Source: Candidatus Parcubacteria bacterium (lineage in GTDB: Bacteria > Patescibacteriota > Minisyncoccia > UBA6257 > JAPLYJ01). From it: DNA of 7,200 nucleotides. Shown in pieces: positions 1 to 6,096 of this stretch. Both the position numbers and the translations under genes were made by a program. Below the pieces are notes generated by a model, which made no database searches, was not told where the DNA came from, and saw only the letters and a program-made list of their open reading frames with translations. The stretch's first letter is position 1; each line of letters opens with the position of its first letter. The stretch spans positions 1 through 7,200 of the forward strand of contig JAPLYJ010000080.1 in the NCBI GenBank assembly GCA_026395655.1. Reading direction: 5' to 3'.

Positions 1-211
1 CAAAAGGAATGCCTGCTAATGGAGACAAAGATTCTTTTTTATTGCGTCTCTTATCAATCTCTTGAGCTTGGTTCAAAGCTTCTTCTTTAAAAACACTTAA
101 ATACGCTTGAATATCTGTGTCTTTAGATTCAATATTATTAAGATACTTCTGAACCAAATCTCTGGCAGAAATTTCTTTTTGATTTAATTGTTTTGATATT
201 TCTGTAATCAT
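1..211 (-). CDS. gatA: GatA, Asp/Glu-tRNA amidotransferase subunit A, N-terminal 70 residues (cut by window edge)
   Basis: GatA is the glutaminase/amidase subunit of GatCAB. The complex converts Glu-tRNAGln to Gln-tRNAGln, and often Asp-tRNAAsn to Asn-tRNAAsn, in the cytoplasm. The visible reading frame starts at an ATG at 211 and encodes a helical N-terminus with SARDLVQKYL and IQAYLSVF. It runs to LAGIPF at the window edge, the family segment just before the GVKD that carries the first catalytic lysine. The Lys-Ser-Ser triad and the amidase signature therefore lie outside the window. The gene begins 5 bp after the gatC stop, the usual gatC-gatA arrangement. No Shine-Dalgarno sequence precedes the ATG, so translational coupling to gatC is likely. 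The full-length protein would be expected to be about 480-500 residues. Confidence 0.95.
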   Translation of the reverse strand, partial: MITEISKQLNQKEISARDLVQKYLNNIESKDTDIQAYLSVFKEEALNQAQEIDKRRNKKESLSPLAGIPF

Positions 212-216
212 TTTAA

Positions 217-504
217 TTAAAAAATAGGAGGTACAATAATATATTGACCATCATTTTTAGGTGCAGCTTGAATCAATTTTAAAGAATCATTTTCTGATAA
301 ATTCCTTTTATCTTCACATGATACATTATTCAACAATGACCCTCCAGCCATAGGTTCAACATTTTCAGTATCTACTTCATTTAACTGATTAATGTAATTT
401 AAAATCTGGCTCAAATCTTGACCAATCTTTTTTTCTTCTTTTTCTGAAATATGAATGCGAGCTAAAGAAAGCAAATGCTCTATTTGTTTTTTATCTATAT
501 CCAT
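217..504 (-). CDS. gatC: GatC, Asp/Glu-tRNA amidotransferase subunit C
   Basis: GatC is a small subunit that wraps GatA and GatB and stabilises the amidotransferase heterotrimer. The 95 residues match the normal family length. The family pattern is complete: an N-terminal helix with IEHLLSLARI, a second helix with LSQILNYINQLNEVDT, then VEPM at about 49-52. The C-terminal APKNDGQYIIVPPIF is the usual AP..DG.F.VP ending. The gene sits 42 bp after ligA and 5 bp before gatA. In Bacillus subtilis, ligA and gatCAB are also near neighbours, so the context is familiar. The ATG at 504 has no Shine-Dalgarno sequence, and a promoter-like sequence lies directly upstream (511-539). Confidence 0.97.
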   Translation of the reverse strand: MDIDKKQIEHLLSLARIHISEKEEKKIGQDLSQILNYINQLNEVDTENVEPMAGGSLLNNVSCEDKRNLSENDSLKLIQAAPKNDGQYIIVPPIF

Positions 505-510
505 ATTGAT

Positions 511-539
511 ATTTTAATACAAAAATTTGTTTTCTTCAA
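511..539 (-). promoter_or_regulatory. Possible sigma70-type promoter for gatC, placed for leaderless transcription
   Basis: On the minus strand TTGAAG (539-534) is followed after 17 nt by TAAAAT (516-511). The gatC ATG starts only 6 nt past the -10 hexamer, so the start site would fall at or next to the ATG and give a leaderless mRNA. It lies in the only non-coding gap between ligA and gatC. AT-rich DNA yields such matches by chance, so this is a candidate only. Confidence 0.35.
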
Positions 540-546
540 ATGAAAA

Positions 547-2625
547 TTATAATTCAGCCATCTTTAAAAATTCCTGTTCGCTGATAATTTTTACATTTAA
601 CTTTTTAGCTTGTTCATATTTAGAACCAGGATTGTCCCCTGCTACTAAATAATCAGTCTGACTAGATACAGATTCAGAAACATGACCCGAGAGGGTTTTA
701 ACTCTTTCTTTGGCTTTTTCCCGAGAAAGATTATTTAACGTACCGGTAAAAACAAAATTTAAATCTTTAAATTTCAAATTTTCACGCTGAGAGAATTTTT
801 TAATTTCTATACCTGCCTGATCCAAGCGTTTGATAAAATCTTGATTTTTTGCATTTTGAAAATATTGATACAAACTTTGAGCTATTTTAGGTCCAAAATC
901 TTTTAAAGCAGACCAATCATTCAAATTAAAACCTTGGCTTACTTTTAAAACATCTAAAGGTCTTCTAATCTGTTCCTGCCAAGATAATCTTTCAGCTATA
1001 ACTTGGCTGTTTTGGTCTCCTACATGCAAGATACCCAAACTGTAAATAAATCTATCTAAAGATACTTTTTTAGCTTTAGAAATGGCTTCAATAATATTAA
1101 TAGCTGATTTGTCTCCAAACCTTTCTAAAGTTTGGATATCTCCTTCTTCTAAATCAAAAATATCAGCTGCGTCTCTAATTAATCCTTCTTCTAGAAAACG
1201 ATCTAAAATCTTAGGGCCCAAACCAACCATATCAAATGCCTGACGGCTGACAAAATGATAAAGTCTTTCTTTGCTTTGAGCAAAACAATTTTTATTAACA
1301 CAACGCATTAAAATGCCTCTTTCATCTTCTACTATTTTAGATTCACAAATAGGGCACAAATTAGGCATGTGGAAAACCTTTTCTTTTCCAGTTCTTAAAT
1401 TTGTTAAAACTTTATTAACTTGGGGGATTACATCTCCAGCACGACTGACAATCACTGTGTCTCCTATTTTCAATCCCAATCTTTTAATTTCTTCTTTGTT
1501 ATGTAAGGTAGCTCGAGAAACAACTACACCAGAAACTTCTATTGGTTTTAACACAGCTACAGGGGTTAAAACTCCGGTACGTCCTACTTGAATAATAACA
1601 TCTTCTACTATGGTAGTAGCTTCAGCTGGTGAAAACTTATAAGCAATAGCTCCGCGATAAGATTTACCTACCATGCCTAAATTTTGAAATGTTTTATTGT
1701 CATTAACTATTAACACAATACCATCTATTTCGTAATCTAAATTAGCTCTTTTTTGCCCCACTTCTTTTTGAAAAGCAAAAATTTCTTTTAAATTTTTCAA
1801 TACTTTGTTATTAGCATGCGTCTTAAATCCTAAAGCTTTTAAAATAACATGTTTTTGTTCATGGGTTTTTTGACCTAAATCTGTTACTAAATCATAAGCG
1901 TAAAAATCTAATTTTCTTTTAGAGGTAATTTTAGGATCTAATTGTCTAATAGAACCAGCGGCTACATTGCGTGGGTTAGCATACAAAGGTAAACCTTGTT
2001 TTTCCTGCTCAGAGTTGATTCTTTTAAATTCTTTTTTAGTTAAAATCACCTCTCCCCTTACTTCAATAACATCTGGCCATGATTTAAGAATATTATCCAA
2101 ACCTAATTTTTTAAAATTATCTAAAACTGTTTTTTGATCTAAAATCTTTAAAGGAATAGCTTCTATTGTTCTTAGATTATTAGTAACATCTTCCCCTGTA
2201 AAACCGTCTCCTCGAGTAGAACCTAAAACAAATACACCTTGTTTGTAAATCAAAGATACAGCTAAGCCGTCAAATTTCTGCTCTCCATAATATTCTAAAG
2301 ATATCTCAGAAGGTAAAAGCTTCTTAACCCTTTTTTCCCAATCTAACATATCTTGTTCGGTAAAAGCATCATTTAATGAAATCATACGTGTTTCATGCTT
2401 CACTTTTTTAAAATATGGCAAAGGTTCTCCTGCCACTCTTTGAGTGGGAGAATCTGAAGTGATTAAATCAGGATATATTTGTTCTAAGTCAAAAAGCTCC
2501 TTTTTCAAGGAGTCTAGGGCGGCATCAGAAATCTCCTGCTTGTCTAAAACATGATACAAATACCTGTGATGATTGATTTCTGATTTTAATTTTTCAATTC
2601 TTTCCTTGGCTTCCTGTTTAGTCAT
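547..2625 (-). CDS. ligA: LigA, NAD+-dependent DNA ligase
   Basis: LigA seals nicks in duplex DNA during replication and repair, using NAD+ to adenylate its own lysine. The 692 residues include all family domains. Domain Ia is at about 1-70, with LYH at 23-25 and SPTQRVAGEPL at 59-69. In the adenylation domain KFDG is at 117-120 (K117 nucleophile), TRGDGFTGED at 137-146, EVRGE at 188-192, ANPRN at 216-220 and AYKF at 328-331. The OB fold follows, with VGRTGVLTPVA and SRATLHN. The zinc finger uses C424, C427, C442 and C447. Helix-hairpin-helix repeats span about 455-600, and a BRCT domain at about 616-692 contains FVFTGTL. Two active-site positions differ from Escherichia coli LigA: the motif IV lysine (K290) is I306, and domain Ia Y35 is L37. 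The ATG at 2625 gives a family-like N-terminus; only a weak GAG precedes it. The gene follows the minor pilins by 23 bp. Confidence 0.98.
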   Translation of the reverse strand: MTKQEAKERIEKLKSEINHHRYLYHVLDKQEISDAALDSLKKELFDLEQIYPDLITSDSPTQRVAGEPLPYFKKVKHETRMISLNDAFTEQDMLDWEKRVKKLLPSEISLEYYGEQKFDGLAVSLIYKQGVFVLGSTRGDGFTGEDVTNNLRTIEAIPLKILDQKTVLDNFKKLGLDNILKSWPDVIEVRGEVILTKKEFKRINSEQEKQGLPLYANPRNVAAGSIRQLDPKITSKRKLDFYAYDLVTDLGQKTHEQKHVILKALGFKTHANNKVLKNLKEIFAFQKEVGQKRANLDYEIDGIVLIVNDNKTFQNLGMVGKSYRGAIAYKFSPAEATTIVEDVIIQVGRTGVLTPVAVLKPIEVSGVVVSRATLHNKEEIKRLGLKIGDTVIVSRAGDVIPQVNKVLTNLRTGKEKVFHMPNLCPICESKIVEDERGILMRCVNKNCFAQSKERLYHFVSRQAFDMVGLGPKILDRFLEEGLIRDAADIFDLEEGDIQTLERFGDKSAINIIEAISKAKKVSLDRFIYSLGILHVGDQNSQVIAERLSWQEQIRRPLDVLKVSQGFNLNDWSALKDFGPKIAQSLYQYFQNAKNQDFIKRLDQAGIEIKKFSQRENLKFKDLNFVFTGTLNNLSREKAKERVKTLSGHVSESVSSQTDYLVAGDNPGSKYEQAKKLNVKIISEQEFLKMAEL

Positions 2626-2649
2626 ATCTCGTTATCGCGATTTAGAGAT
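2626..2649. promoter_or_regulatory. Centred dyad symmetry in the gap upstream of ligA
   Basis: The 8-base perfect palindrome ATCGCGAT (2634-2641) is flanked at equal distance by ATCTC (2626-2630) and GAGAT (2645-2649). All parts share one centre, with three unpaired positions between core and arm on each side. It fills the whole gap between the PilX-like gene and ligA and touches the PilX-like stop codon. The core has no room for a loop, so a DNA-level operator seems likelier than an RNA hairpin. No binding factor can be named. Confidence 0.3.
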
Positions 2650-3107
2650 TAAAGATAGCTCGCGGGTAGATATATTTCCATACCGCGCCTTGTTCTATTT
2701 TGACCATCTCTACCTGTAACTTGAAGTAAATCCTTTGTACATACATTAATTTGACAAGCAGGATTAGGGTTACTACTAACAGAATCAAAATCTCCAAAAT
2801 CCGTAGGAGTAGTAACTGAACCATTTGTTAAACCTATACATAATGGATCCCATAATGGATCTCCTCCTTTTTCTAAAACATCACACTGCAATATTTTATA
2901 TAAACATAATTCTTGGCAAGAATCTGCGGCATATATGGCTTGAGTAGATTGATTAACACCATATGCCAAACGCAGATCTTTAATATACATTTCTACTAAA
3001 ATCAAACCTAAAACAGAAACAGCTGCAAAAACCAAAACAGTCATTAAAAGCACCTGACCTTTAGGTTGATTAGATTTTTTTTGAATTGTATTTTTAAATA
3101 AAATCAT
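2649..3107 (-). CDS. PilX/GspK-like minor pilin, probable tip subunit
   Basis: This is a 152-residue protein with a cytoplasmic basic head (residues 1-16), a possible prepilin cleavage after G17, and a hydrophobic segment at about 18-39 (QVLLMTVLVFAAVSVLGLIL). The first residues after the glycine resemble PilX and GspK (G-x-x-L-[IM]-T-x-L) and lack the Glu at +5 seen in other pilins, a known trait of tip pseudopilins. QAIYAADSCQELCLY (56-70) corresponds to the AF.AAEAG-type motif of PilX. The C-terminal RRGMEIYLP resembles the end of similar patescibacterial proteins. Six cysteines (64, 68, 75, 90, 108, 113) could pair. It is the last of four minor pilin genes and starts 8 bp after the PilW-like stop. 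No Shine-Dalgarno sequence is visible. The PilX assignment rests on motif and position, since similarity beyond the N-terminus is weak. Confidence 0.75.
   Translation of the reverse strand: MILFKNTIQKKSNQPKGQVLLMTVLVFAAVSVLGLILVEMYIKDLRLAYGVNQSTQAIYAADSCQELCLYKILQCDVLEKGGDPLWDPLCIGLTNGSVTTPTDFGDFDSVSSNPNPACQINVCTKDLLQVTGRDGQNRTRRGMEIYLPASYL
2838..2861 (-). repeat. 12-bp in-frame tandem repeat inside the PilX-like gene
   Basis: Two adjacent 12-base units (2850-2861, then 2838-2849 in reading order) read GATCCATTATGG and GATCCATTATGT. They encode DPLW followed by DPLC. Only the last base differs, and that change turns Trp into Cys (C90). Confidence 0.9.
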
Positions 3108-3115
3108 AGATTATA

Positions 3116-3637
3116 TTATGGTATTTCTCTTATATATGGATATCTAGGAGTCACTGAAGTTTGAATAAAGATAGAAGAAGAACCTACACTAGCTTTAAAA
3201 CTTATTATTATCCGTGGTTGATAATAAGTATCATCTTTTTCAAAATTTAATTCGGAAATAATCACATTGGCGCCAGTTATAAATCCCCCTGTTCTTTCTA
3301 TTCTGCCATTTTTTAATTCATATTTCACTGTAGAATATGAATTACCCGAATAATATACCCCCATATCTAAAACATCATAAAATGCATCACTGAGATCACT
3401 ATCACTAATAGATATTGAATCAGCCTTAGCCATACGTATATCTCTGGCCATTAATTCTAACGCATAACGCACACTGTTATCCCTATTTAACAAACCATAA
3501 GCGACACGCTCCATTCTAATAGTTTCTATATATACTTGAGTAACTAAAAAAATGGTAATTAGAAAAATAGTAATAGCTACCATTGTTTCTATTAAAGTAA
3601 ATCCTCCTTTTTTATTTGTTTTGATTATATTAATCAT
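3116..3637 (-). CDS. PilW/GspJ-like minor pilin
   Basis: This is a 173-residue prepilin with leader MINIIKTNKKGG, cleavage expected after G12, then FTLIETMVAITIFLITIFLV with Glu at +5 (E17). RYALELMARDIRMAKAD (57-73) is the typical GspJ/PilW segment after the N-terminal helix, and the rest is beta-rich. It has no cysteine, unlike the other minor pilins here. The ATG at 3637 is chosen. An in-frame TTG at 3655 would add six residues, but it gives an unusually long leader and overlaps the previous gene by 26 bp. From the ATG the overlap with the PilV-like stop is 8 bp, which suggests translational coupling. GGGGT about 7 nt upstream is a weak Shine-Dalgarno candidate. The protein probably acts in the minor-pilin complex that primes pilus assembly. 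Confidence 0.86.
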   Translation of the reverse strand: MINIIKTNKKGGFTLIETMVAITIFLITIFLVTQVYIETIRMERVAYGLLNRDNSVRYALELMARDIRMAKADSISISDSDLSDAFYDVLDMGVYYSGNSYSTVKYELKNGRIERTGGFITGANVIISELNFEKDDTYYQPRIIISFKASVGSSSIFIQTSVTPRYPYIREIP

Positions 3638-4106
3638 AGAGCTTACCCCAATCAAATAAATTATCTGTTACTGTCAAATTATATTCAGTCCCTTTTGTCT
3701 TCCAATAAACAGTACATCCAATCTTTTTCTCTTTAGTAGAGACATCCACAATATCTAAAGGTATATGATCAATTCCAGGATTTGTACTACTGGCAAAAAA
3801 TCTTTTTAAATTTTCAGACTCCCAATGACAATCTTTTACCTGATTAAAACTTTCATCCCAAGGAATAGAATCCCCGAGAGTACTTCTAATATAATTAGAA
3901 TTACGTACCTGGATAACTCTTTCAATACAATCTTGAGCCACAGCAGAAGCTATTAGTTTGTCTTCTATTAAAGGAGCCAAAGCTAAAGAACGAATAATTA
4001 AAATCAAAGCACTTAATATACCAATAAGTACAATAGAAATAGCTATCATGGATTCTATAATGGTAAAACCTCCTTCTTTTTTTGTTTTCTTATCCTGAAA
4101 ATTCAT
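3630..4106 (-). CDS. PilV/GspI-like minor pilin
   Basis: This is a 158-residue prepilin. The leader MNFQDKKTKKEGG ends at G13, followed by FTIIESMIAISIVLIGILSAL with Glu at +5 (E18). ASAVAQDCIERVIQVRNSNYI (53-73) matches the A..LAQEGIE..R..R..N segment typical of PilV-like proteins in these genomes. Cysteines are at 60, 93 and 131, so at least one is unpaired within the chain. The gene starts 19 bp after the GspH-like stop and overlaps the PilW-like start by 8 bp. AGGT just upstream of the ATG at 4106 is a short, very close Shine-Dalgarno match. It would act with its three neighbours as a minor-pilin complex in the cell envelope. Confidence 0.86.
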   Translation of the reverse strand: MNFQDKKTKKEGGFTIIESMIAISIVLIGILSALILIIRSLALAPLIEDKLIASAVAQDCIERVIQVRNSNYIRSTLGDSIPWDESFNQVKDCHWESENLKRFFASSTNPGIDHIPLDIVDVSTKEKKIGCTVYWKTKGTEYNLTVTDNLFDWGKLYD

Positions 4107-4125
4107 ATACCTATTATAAATCTAT

Positions 4126-4644
4126 TTATTGTATGCTCACATCACCTACGGTATTAACATTAATCGTATTAGATATTGTAGGAGTTCCTTTTGTGCTTTC
4201 TATAATAAAAAAATCCGAACCTGATTTACTACCTAAAGGAGAGTCAAAAACTATTGAAGTATCAGAGGTAACTCTAAATCGCGCAATTGTACCTAGATTA
4301 ATAGTTTCTTGAATAGTTGTTGTTTCCGGTGTTGGGCCTTCTTTACAAATAGTAGCGATTAATTCATAGGATGTTGAAGCTGTGGTTTTAACTTTTACTT
4401 CCCAAGCACAAGTACTTTTACCACCAACAGTTTTAGCCTGCATCGCCAAAGCCTGAGCTTGCCTTAAAGAATACGCTACTTTGCGTGCTTCTCGATAAAG
4501 AGCTAATTTTCTGTCTGAATTCCTATTAAATCCTATCACCGTACCAGTAATAATAGTCATGATAGCAATGACAATCATCATCTCAATAAGTGTAAAGCCG
4601 AATAAAGAAGATTTTTTCTTGTTTTTCTCTGATAATACTAACAT
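4126..4644 (-). CDS. FimU/FimT/GspH-like minor pilin
   Basis: This is a 172-residue prepilin. The leader of 16 residues ends in FG, followed by FTLIEMMIVIAIMTIITGTVIGF with Glu at +5 (E21). After the helix, REARKVAYSLRQAQALAMQ (51-69) is the usual GspH/FimT segment (..l...L..AR..A). The C-terminus is beta-rich and ends in INVNTVGDVSIQ, resembling the I.v...G.v.i end of GspH. Cysteines at 79 and 100 could form one disulfide. Residue -2 before the cleavage glycine is Leu rather than Lys, so the leader is less basic next to the site than in the other pilins. The gene starts 27 bp after pilD and is first of four minor pilin genes. No Shine-Dalgarno sequence precedes the ATG. Confidence 0.86.
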   Translation of the reverse strand: MLVLSEKNKKKSSLFGFTLIEMMIVIAIMTIITGTVIGFNRNSDRKLALYREARKVAYSLRQAQALAMQAKTVGGKSTCAWEVKVKTTASTSYELIATICKEGPTPETTTIQETINLGTIARFRVTSDTSIVFDSPLGSKSGSDFFIIESTKGTPTISNTINVNTVGDVSIQ

Positions 4645-4671
4645 ATACTAATATATTTATTAAAAAGTTAC

Positions 4672-5553
4672 TTAACTAAACAATTTGAAATAACCTTTTA
4701 ATATTATATCACCAAAAAGAAAAACAATAAAGCCAGCTAAAGCTAAAAAGGGTCCAAAAGGCAAATAGCTTTTCATGGTTTTTTTCTTCAAAACAATGGT
4801 AATCAAACCTACTAAACCACCAAAACAGAAAGACAAAAGTAAGGCTATCAAACTAGCTGGCCATAACAATAAAACACCCAAAAAAATACCTAATTTAGGA
4901 TCACCATAGCCCATGGCTCTACCTTTAGAACCATAAGCTAAAATGCCTAAGATAACAAAATAAAAACCTACTCCTATTATCAGATTTATCGGAAAATTAA
5001 AAGTACCAAAAAAATATTGTCCCAAACCTAAAAAGTTAGGTCCAGTTTGCTCAAAGAATGGTATTAATTTTTTCCAAGCTAAAACAGAAAACAAAGTTTG
5101 ACTTAAAAAAGCGATAATAATCGCAGGATACAAAACAGTATCTAAAATATAATAGGTACGCAAATCGTAAACAGCTATCACAATTAAAACACTAACAAAA
5201 TATAACCATAAACCTAAAAAAAGAGCAGCCAAACAAAAATTAAGTCCAAAAGGACCATTTAATGAAGTGTTAAAAAAAGATAGTTGAATTAAGCGGTTAT
5301 AGGTTAAAGCGAAACATATTCCCGTTAGAAGTTCCACTAACGGATATTGCCATGATATCTTTTTTTTACATTCTGAACATTTACCTCCTAAAATAAAAAA
5401 ACTGAAGACAGGAATAAGTTCCCACCACTTCAGTTTCTTTTTACAATTCGGACAATACGAACGTCCCGTAATTTTTTCTTCCTTTTCAGCACGCAGAATA
5501 ACTACATTAAGAAAACTGCCGATTATAATACCTAAGATAAAAGAGTAAAACAC
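4672..5553 (-). CDS. pilD: PilD, type IV prepilin leader peptidase / N-methyltransferase
   Basis: PilD is an integral membrane aspartic protease of family A24. It cleaves class III leaders after the glycine and usually methylates the new N-terminus. The first helix runs directly into GSFLNVVILR. The N-terminal domain has the zinc-type cysteine tetrad C34-PN-C37 and C59-SE-C62 around a WWELIPVFSF segment. The catalytic aspartates are D130 in VYDLRTYYILD and D208 in GYGDPKLG. About seven hydrophobic segments follow, and LPFGPFLALAG near the end is typical. Start choice: GTG at 5553, one base after the pilin B stop, gives 293 residues and a family-like N-terminus. The ATG at 5646 would add 31 residues and lie 92 bp inside pilin B. 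The duplicated relic at 6097-6142 preserves the same stop-A-GTG arrangement. No Shine-Dalgarno sequence is seen, so reinitiation after pilin B is plausible. Confidence 0.97.
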   Translation of the reverse strand: MFYSFILGIIIGSFLNVVILRAEKEEKITGRSYCPNCKKKLKWWELIPVFSFFILGGKCSECKKKISWQYPLVELLTGICFALTYNRLIQLSFFNTSLNGPFGLNFCLAALFLGLWLYFVSVLIVIAVYDLRTYYILDTVLYPAIIIAFLSQTLFSVLAWKKLIPFFEQTGPNFLGLGQYFFGTFNFPINLIIGVGFYFVILGILAYGSKGRAMGYGDPKLGIFLGVLLLWPASLIALLLSFCFGGLVGLITIVLKKKTMKSYLPFGPFLALAGFIVFLFGDIILKGYFKLFS

Positions 5554-5554
5554 T

Positions 5555-6061
5555 TTAAGGATGACAATTTGGATTGTCGGTATGGCAAGCGTTCTCACTG
5601 ATGGAACCACCAGTACCTGCATGCTCACAATCAGTCCCTGCGCCATTACACCTCCATGTTACTATTGATCCTGCCCCTGCTCCTTCTGCTATACAATAGT
5701 GACTCGCGTCACATACGCAAACACTACAAGGAGCACATCCATCTGCAGCACCTGCTGTCCTCTTCTCTTGATTTACTCCCAAACAATATGAGGCACCCGA
5801 ACCCACATATACTAACCCTGTTGCTATGGGGTCTGGGACATATCCAGATATACCACCTATAAGTGCAGGATAAGTATTATCAGCTGAGTTATAATTCGAT
5901 TCTACTAAAGCCTGTACAGTTTTGAGAAAAGATATTCTCCTAGAATCTCTGGCTTTAGCCCTAGCAGAAGATAGTCCTCCTAACACTAACCCTGATAGAA
6001 TAGCAATAATAGCTATTACAATCATCATCTCTATTAAGGTAAAACCTTTTTTTTTGTTCAT
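5555..6061 (-). CDS. Type IV pilin paralogue B, cysteine-rich with C-terminal extension
   Basis: This is a 168-residue type IVa-like prepilin. The leader MNKKKG is cut before FTLIEMMIVIAIIAILSGLV (Glu at +5), followed by the helix segment SARAKARDSRRIS. The ATG at 6061 aligns with the pilin A start; an in-frame TTG at 6079 lies in the duplicated leader and is rejected. The globular part shares SYC and QEKRTAGAADGC with pilin A, then PCSVCVC and HYC. Residues 124-168 are an extra Gly/Ala/Ser-rich tail absent from pilin A, ending in NPNCHP. Ten cysteines (93, 109, 112, 115, 117, 123, 138, 145, 159, 166) suggest extracellular disulfides. The gene is separated from pilD by one base. It is a candidate structural subunit; which paralogue is the major pilin cannot be told from sequence. 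Confidence 0.95.
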   Translation of the reverse strand: MNKKKGFTLIEMMIVIAIIAILSGLVLGGLSSARAKARDSRRISFLKTVQALVESNYNSADNTYPALIGGISGYVPDPIATGLVYVGSGASYCLGVNQEKRTAGAADGCAPCSVCVCDASHYCIAEGAGAGSIVTWRCNGAGTDCEHAGTGGSISENACHTDNPNCHP

Positions 6062-6095
6062 ATTTTTTAAATTAAACAATTTACGACCTTTATTA
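6062..6095 (-). promoter_or_regulatory. Pilin leader, copy B
   Basis: This ~34-nt stretch upstream of the pilin B ATG matches leader A except for two single-base length differences in A/T runs. It contains GGTCG and a weak inverted repeat, TAAATT (6083-6078) and AATTTA (6073-6068), with a 4-nt loop. There is no Shine-Dalgarno sequence; the bases before the ATG are A-rich, which could aid ribosome loading. Confidence 0.6.
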
Positions 6096-6096
6096 T

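Larger units (their letters stand above)
5508..6095 (-). repeat. Tandem duplication, copy B (leader B + pilin B + first bases of pilD)
   Basis: This is the distal copy of a direct repeat. It matches copy A (6097-6587) in the 5' leader, in the first ~131 bp of the pilin gene, in a 37-bp segment near the pilin 3' part, and again around the pilin stop codon and the first ~46 bp of pilD. It is about 100 bp longer than copy A because the pilin B 3' region is extended. Outer boundaries are accurate to a few bases. Confidence 0.85.

Noticed and set aside
226..231. AGGAGG on the plus strand as a ribosome binding site
   Set aside because: No plus-strand gene follows; on the minus strand it is CCTCCT encoding Pro-Pro near the end of GatC.
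1313..1591. Plus-strand open frame of 92 codons
   Set aside because: It lies wholly opposite the conserved OB-fold and zinc-finger part of ligA and has no recognisable protein features.
2642..2824. Minus-strand 60-codon frame overlapping the PilX-like gene
   Set aside because: It is an out-of-frame shadow of the PilX-like gene, whose own frame has a signal, a hydrophobic helix and family motifs.
3603..3609. AAGGAGG in the PilW-like gene (and a similar one at 4069-4075 in the PilV-like gene) as internal ribosome binding sites
   Set aside because: These bases encode the Lys/Glu-Gly-Gly cleavage motif, and the next ATG is about 19 nt away, too far for normal initiation.
3638..3655. TTG start adding six residues to the PilW-like protein
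   Set aside because: The internal ATG at 3637 gives a normal leader length and a smaller overlap with the PilV-like gene.
4082..4312. Plus-strand open frame of 76 codons
   Set aside because: It is antisense to the GspH-like gene and its 3' gap, with no family motif.
5554..5646. Longer PilD start at the ATG at 5646
   Set aside because: The added residues are encoded inside pilin B and do not resemble PilD; the GTG at 5553 gives the family N-terminus and is preserved in the relic.
5656..5862. Plus-strand open frame of 68 codons
   Set aside because: It is opposite the cysteine-rich part of pilin B; the leucine-rich product reflects the complementary codons.
6062..6079. TTG start adding six residues to pilin B
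   Set aside because: The bases belong to the duplicated untranslated leader, and pilin A starts at the equivalent ATG.
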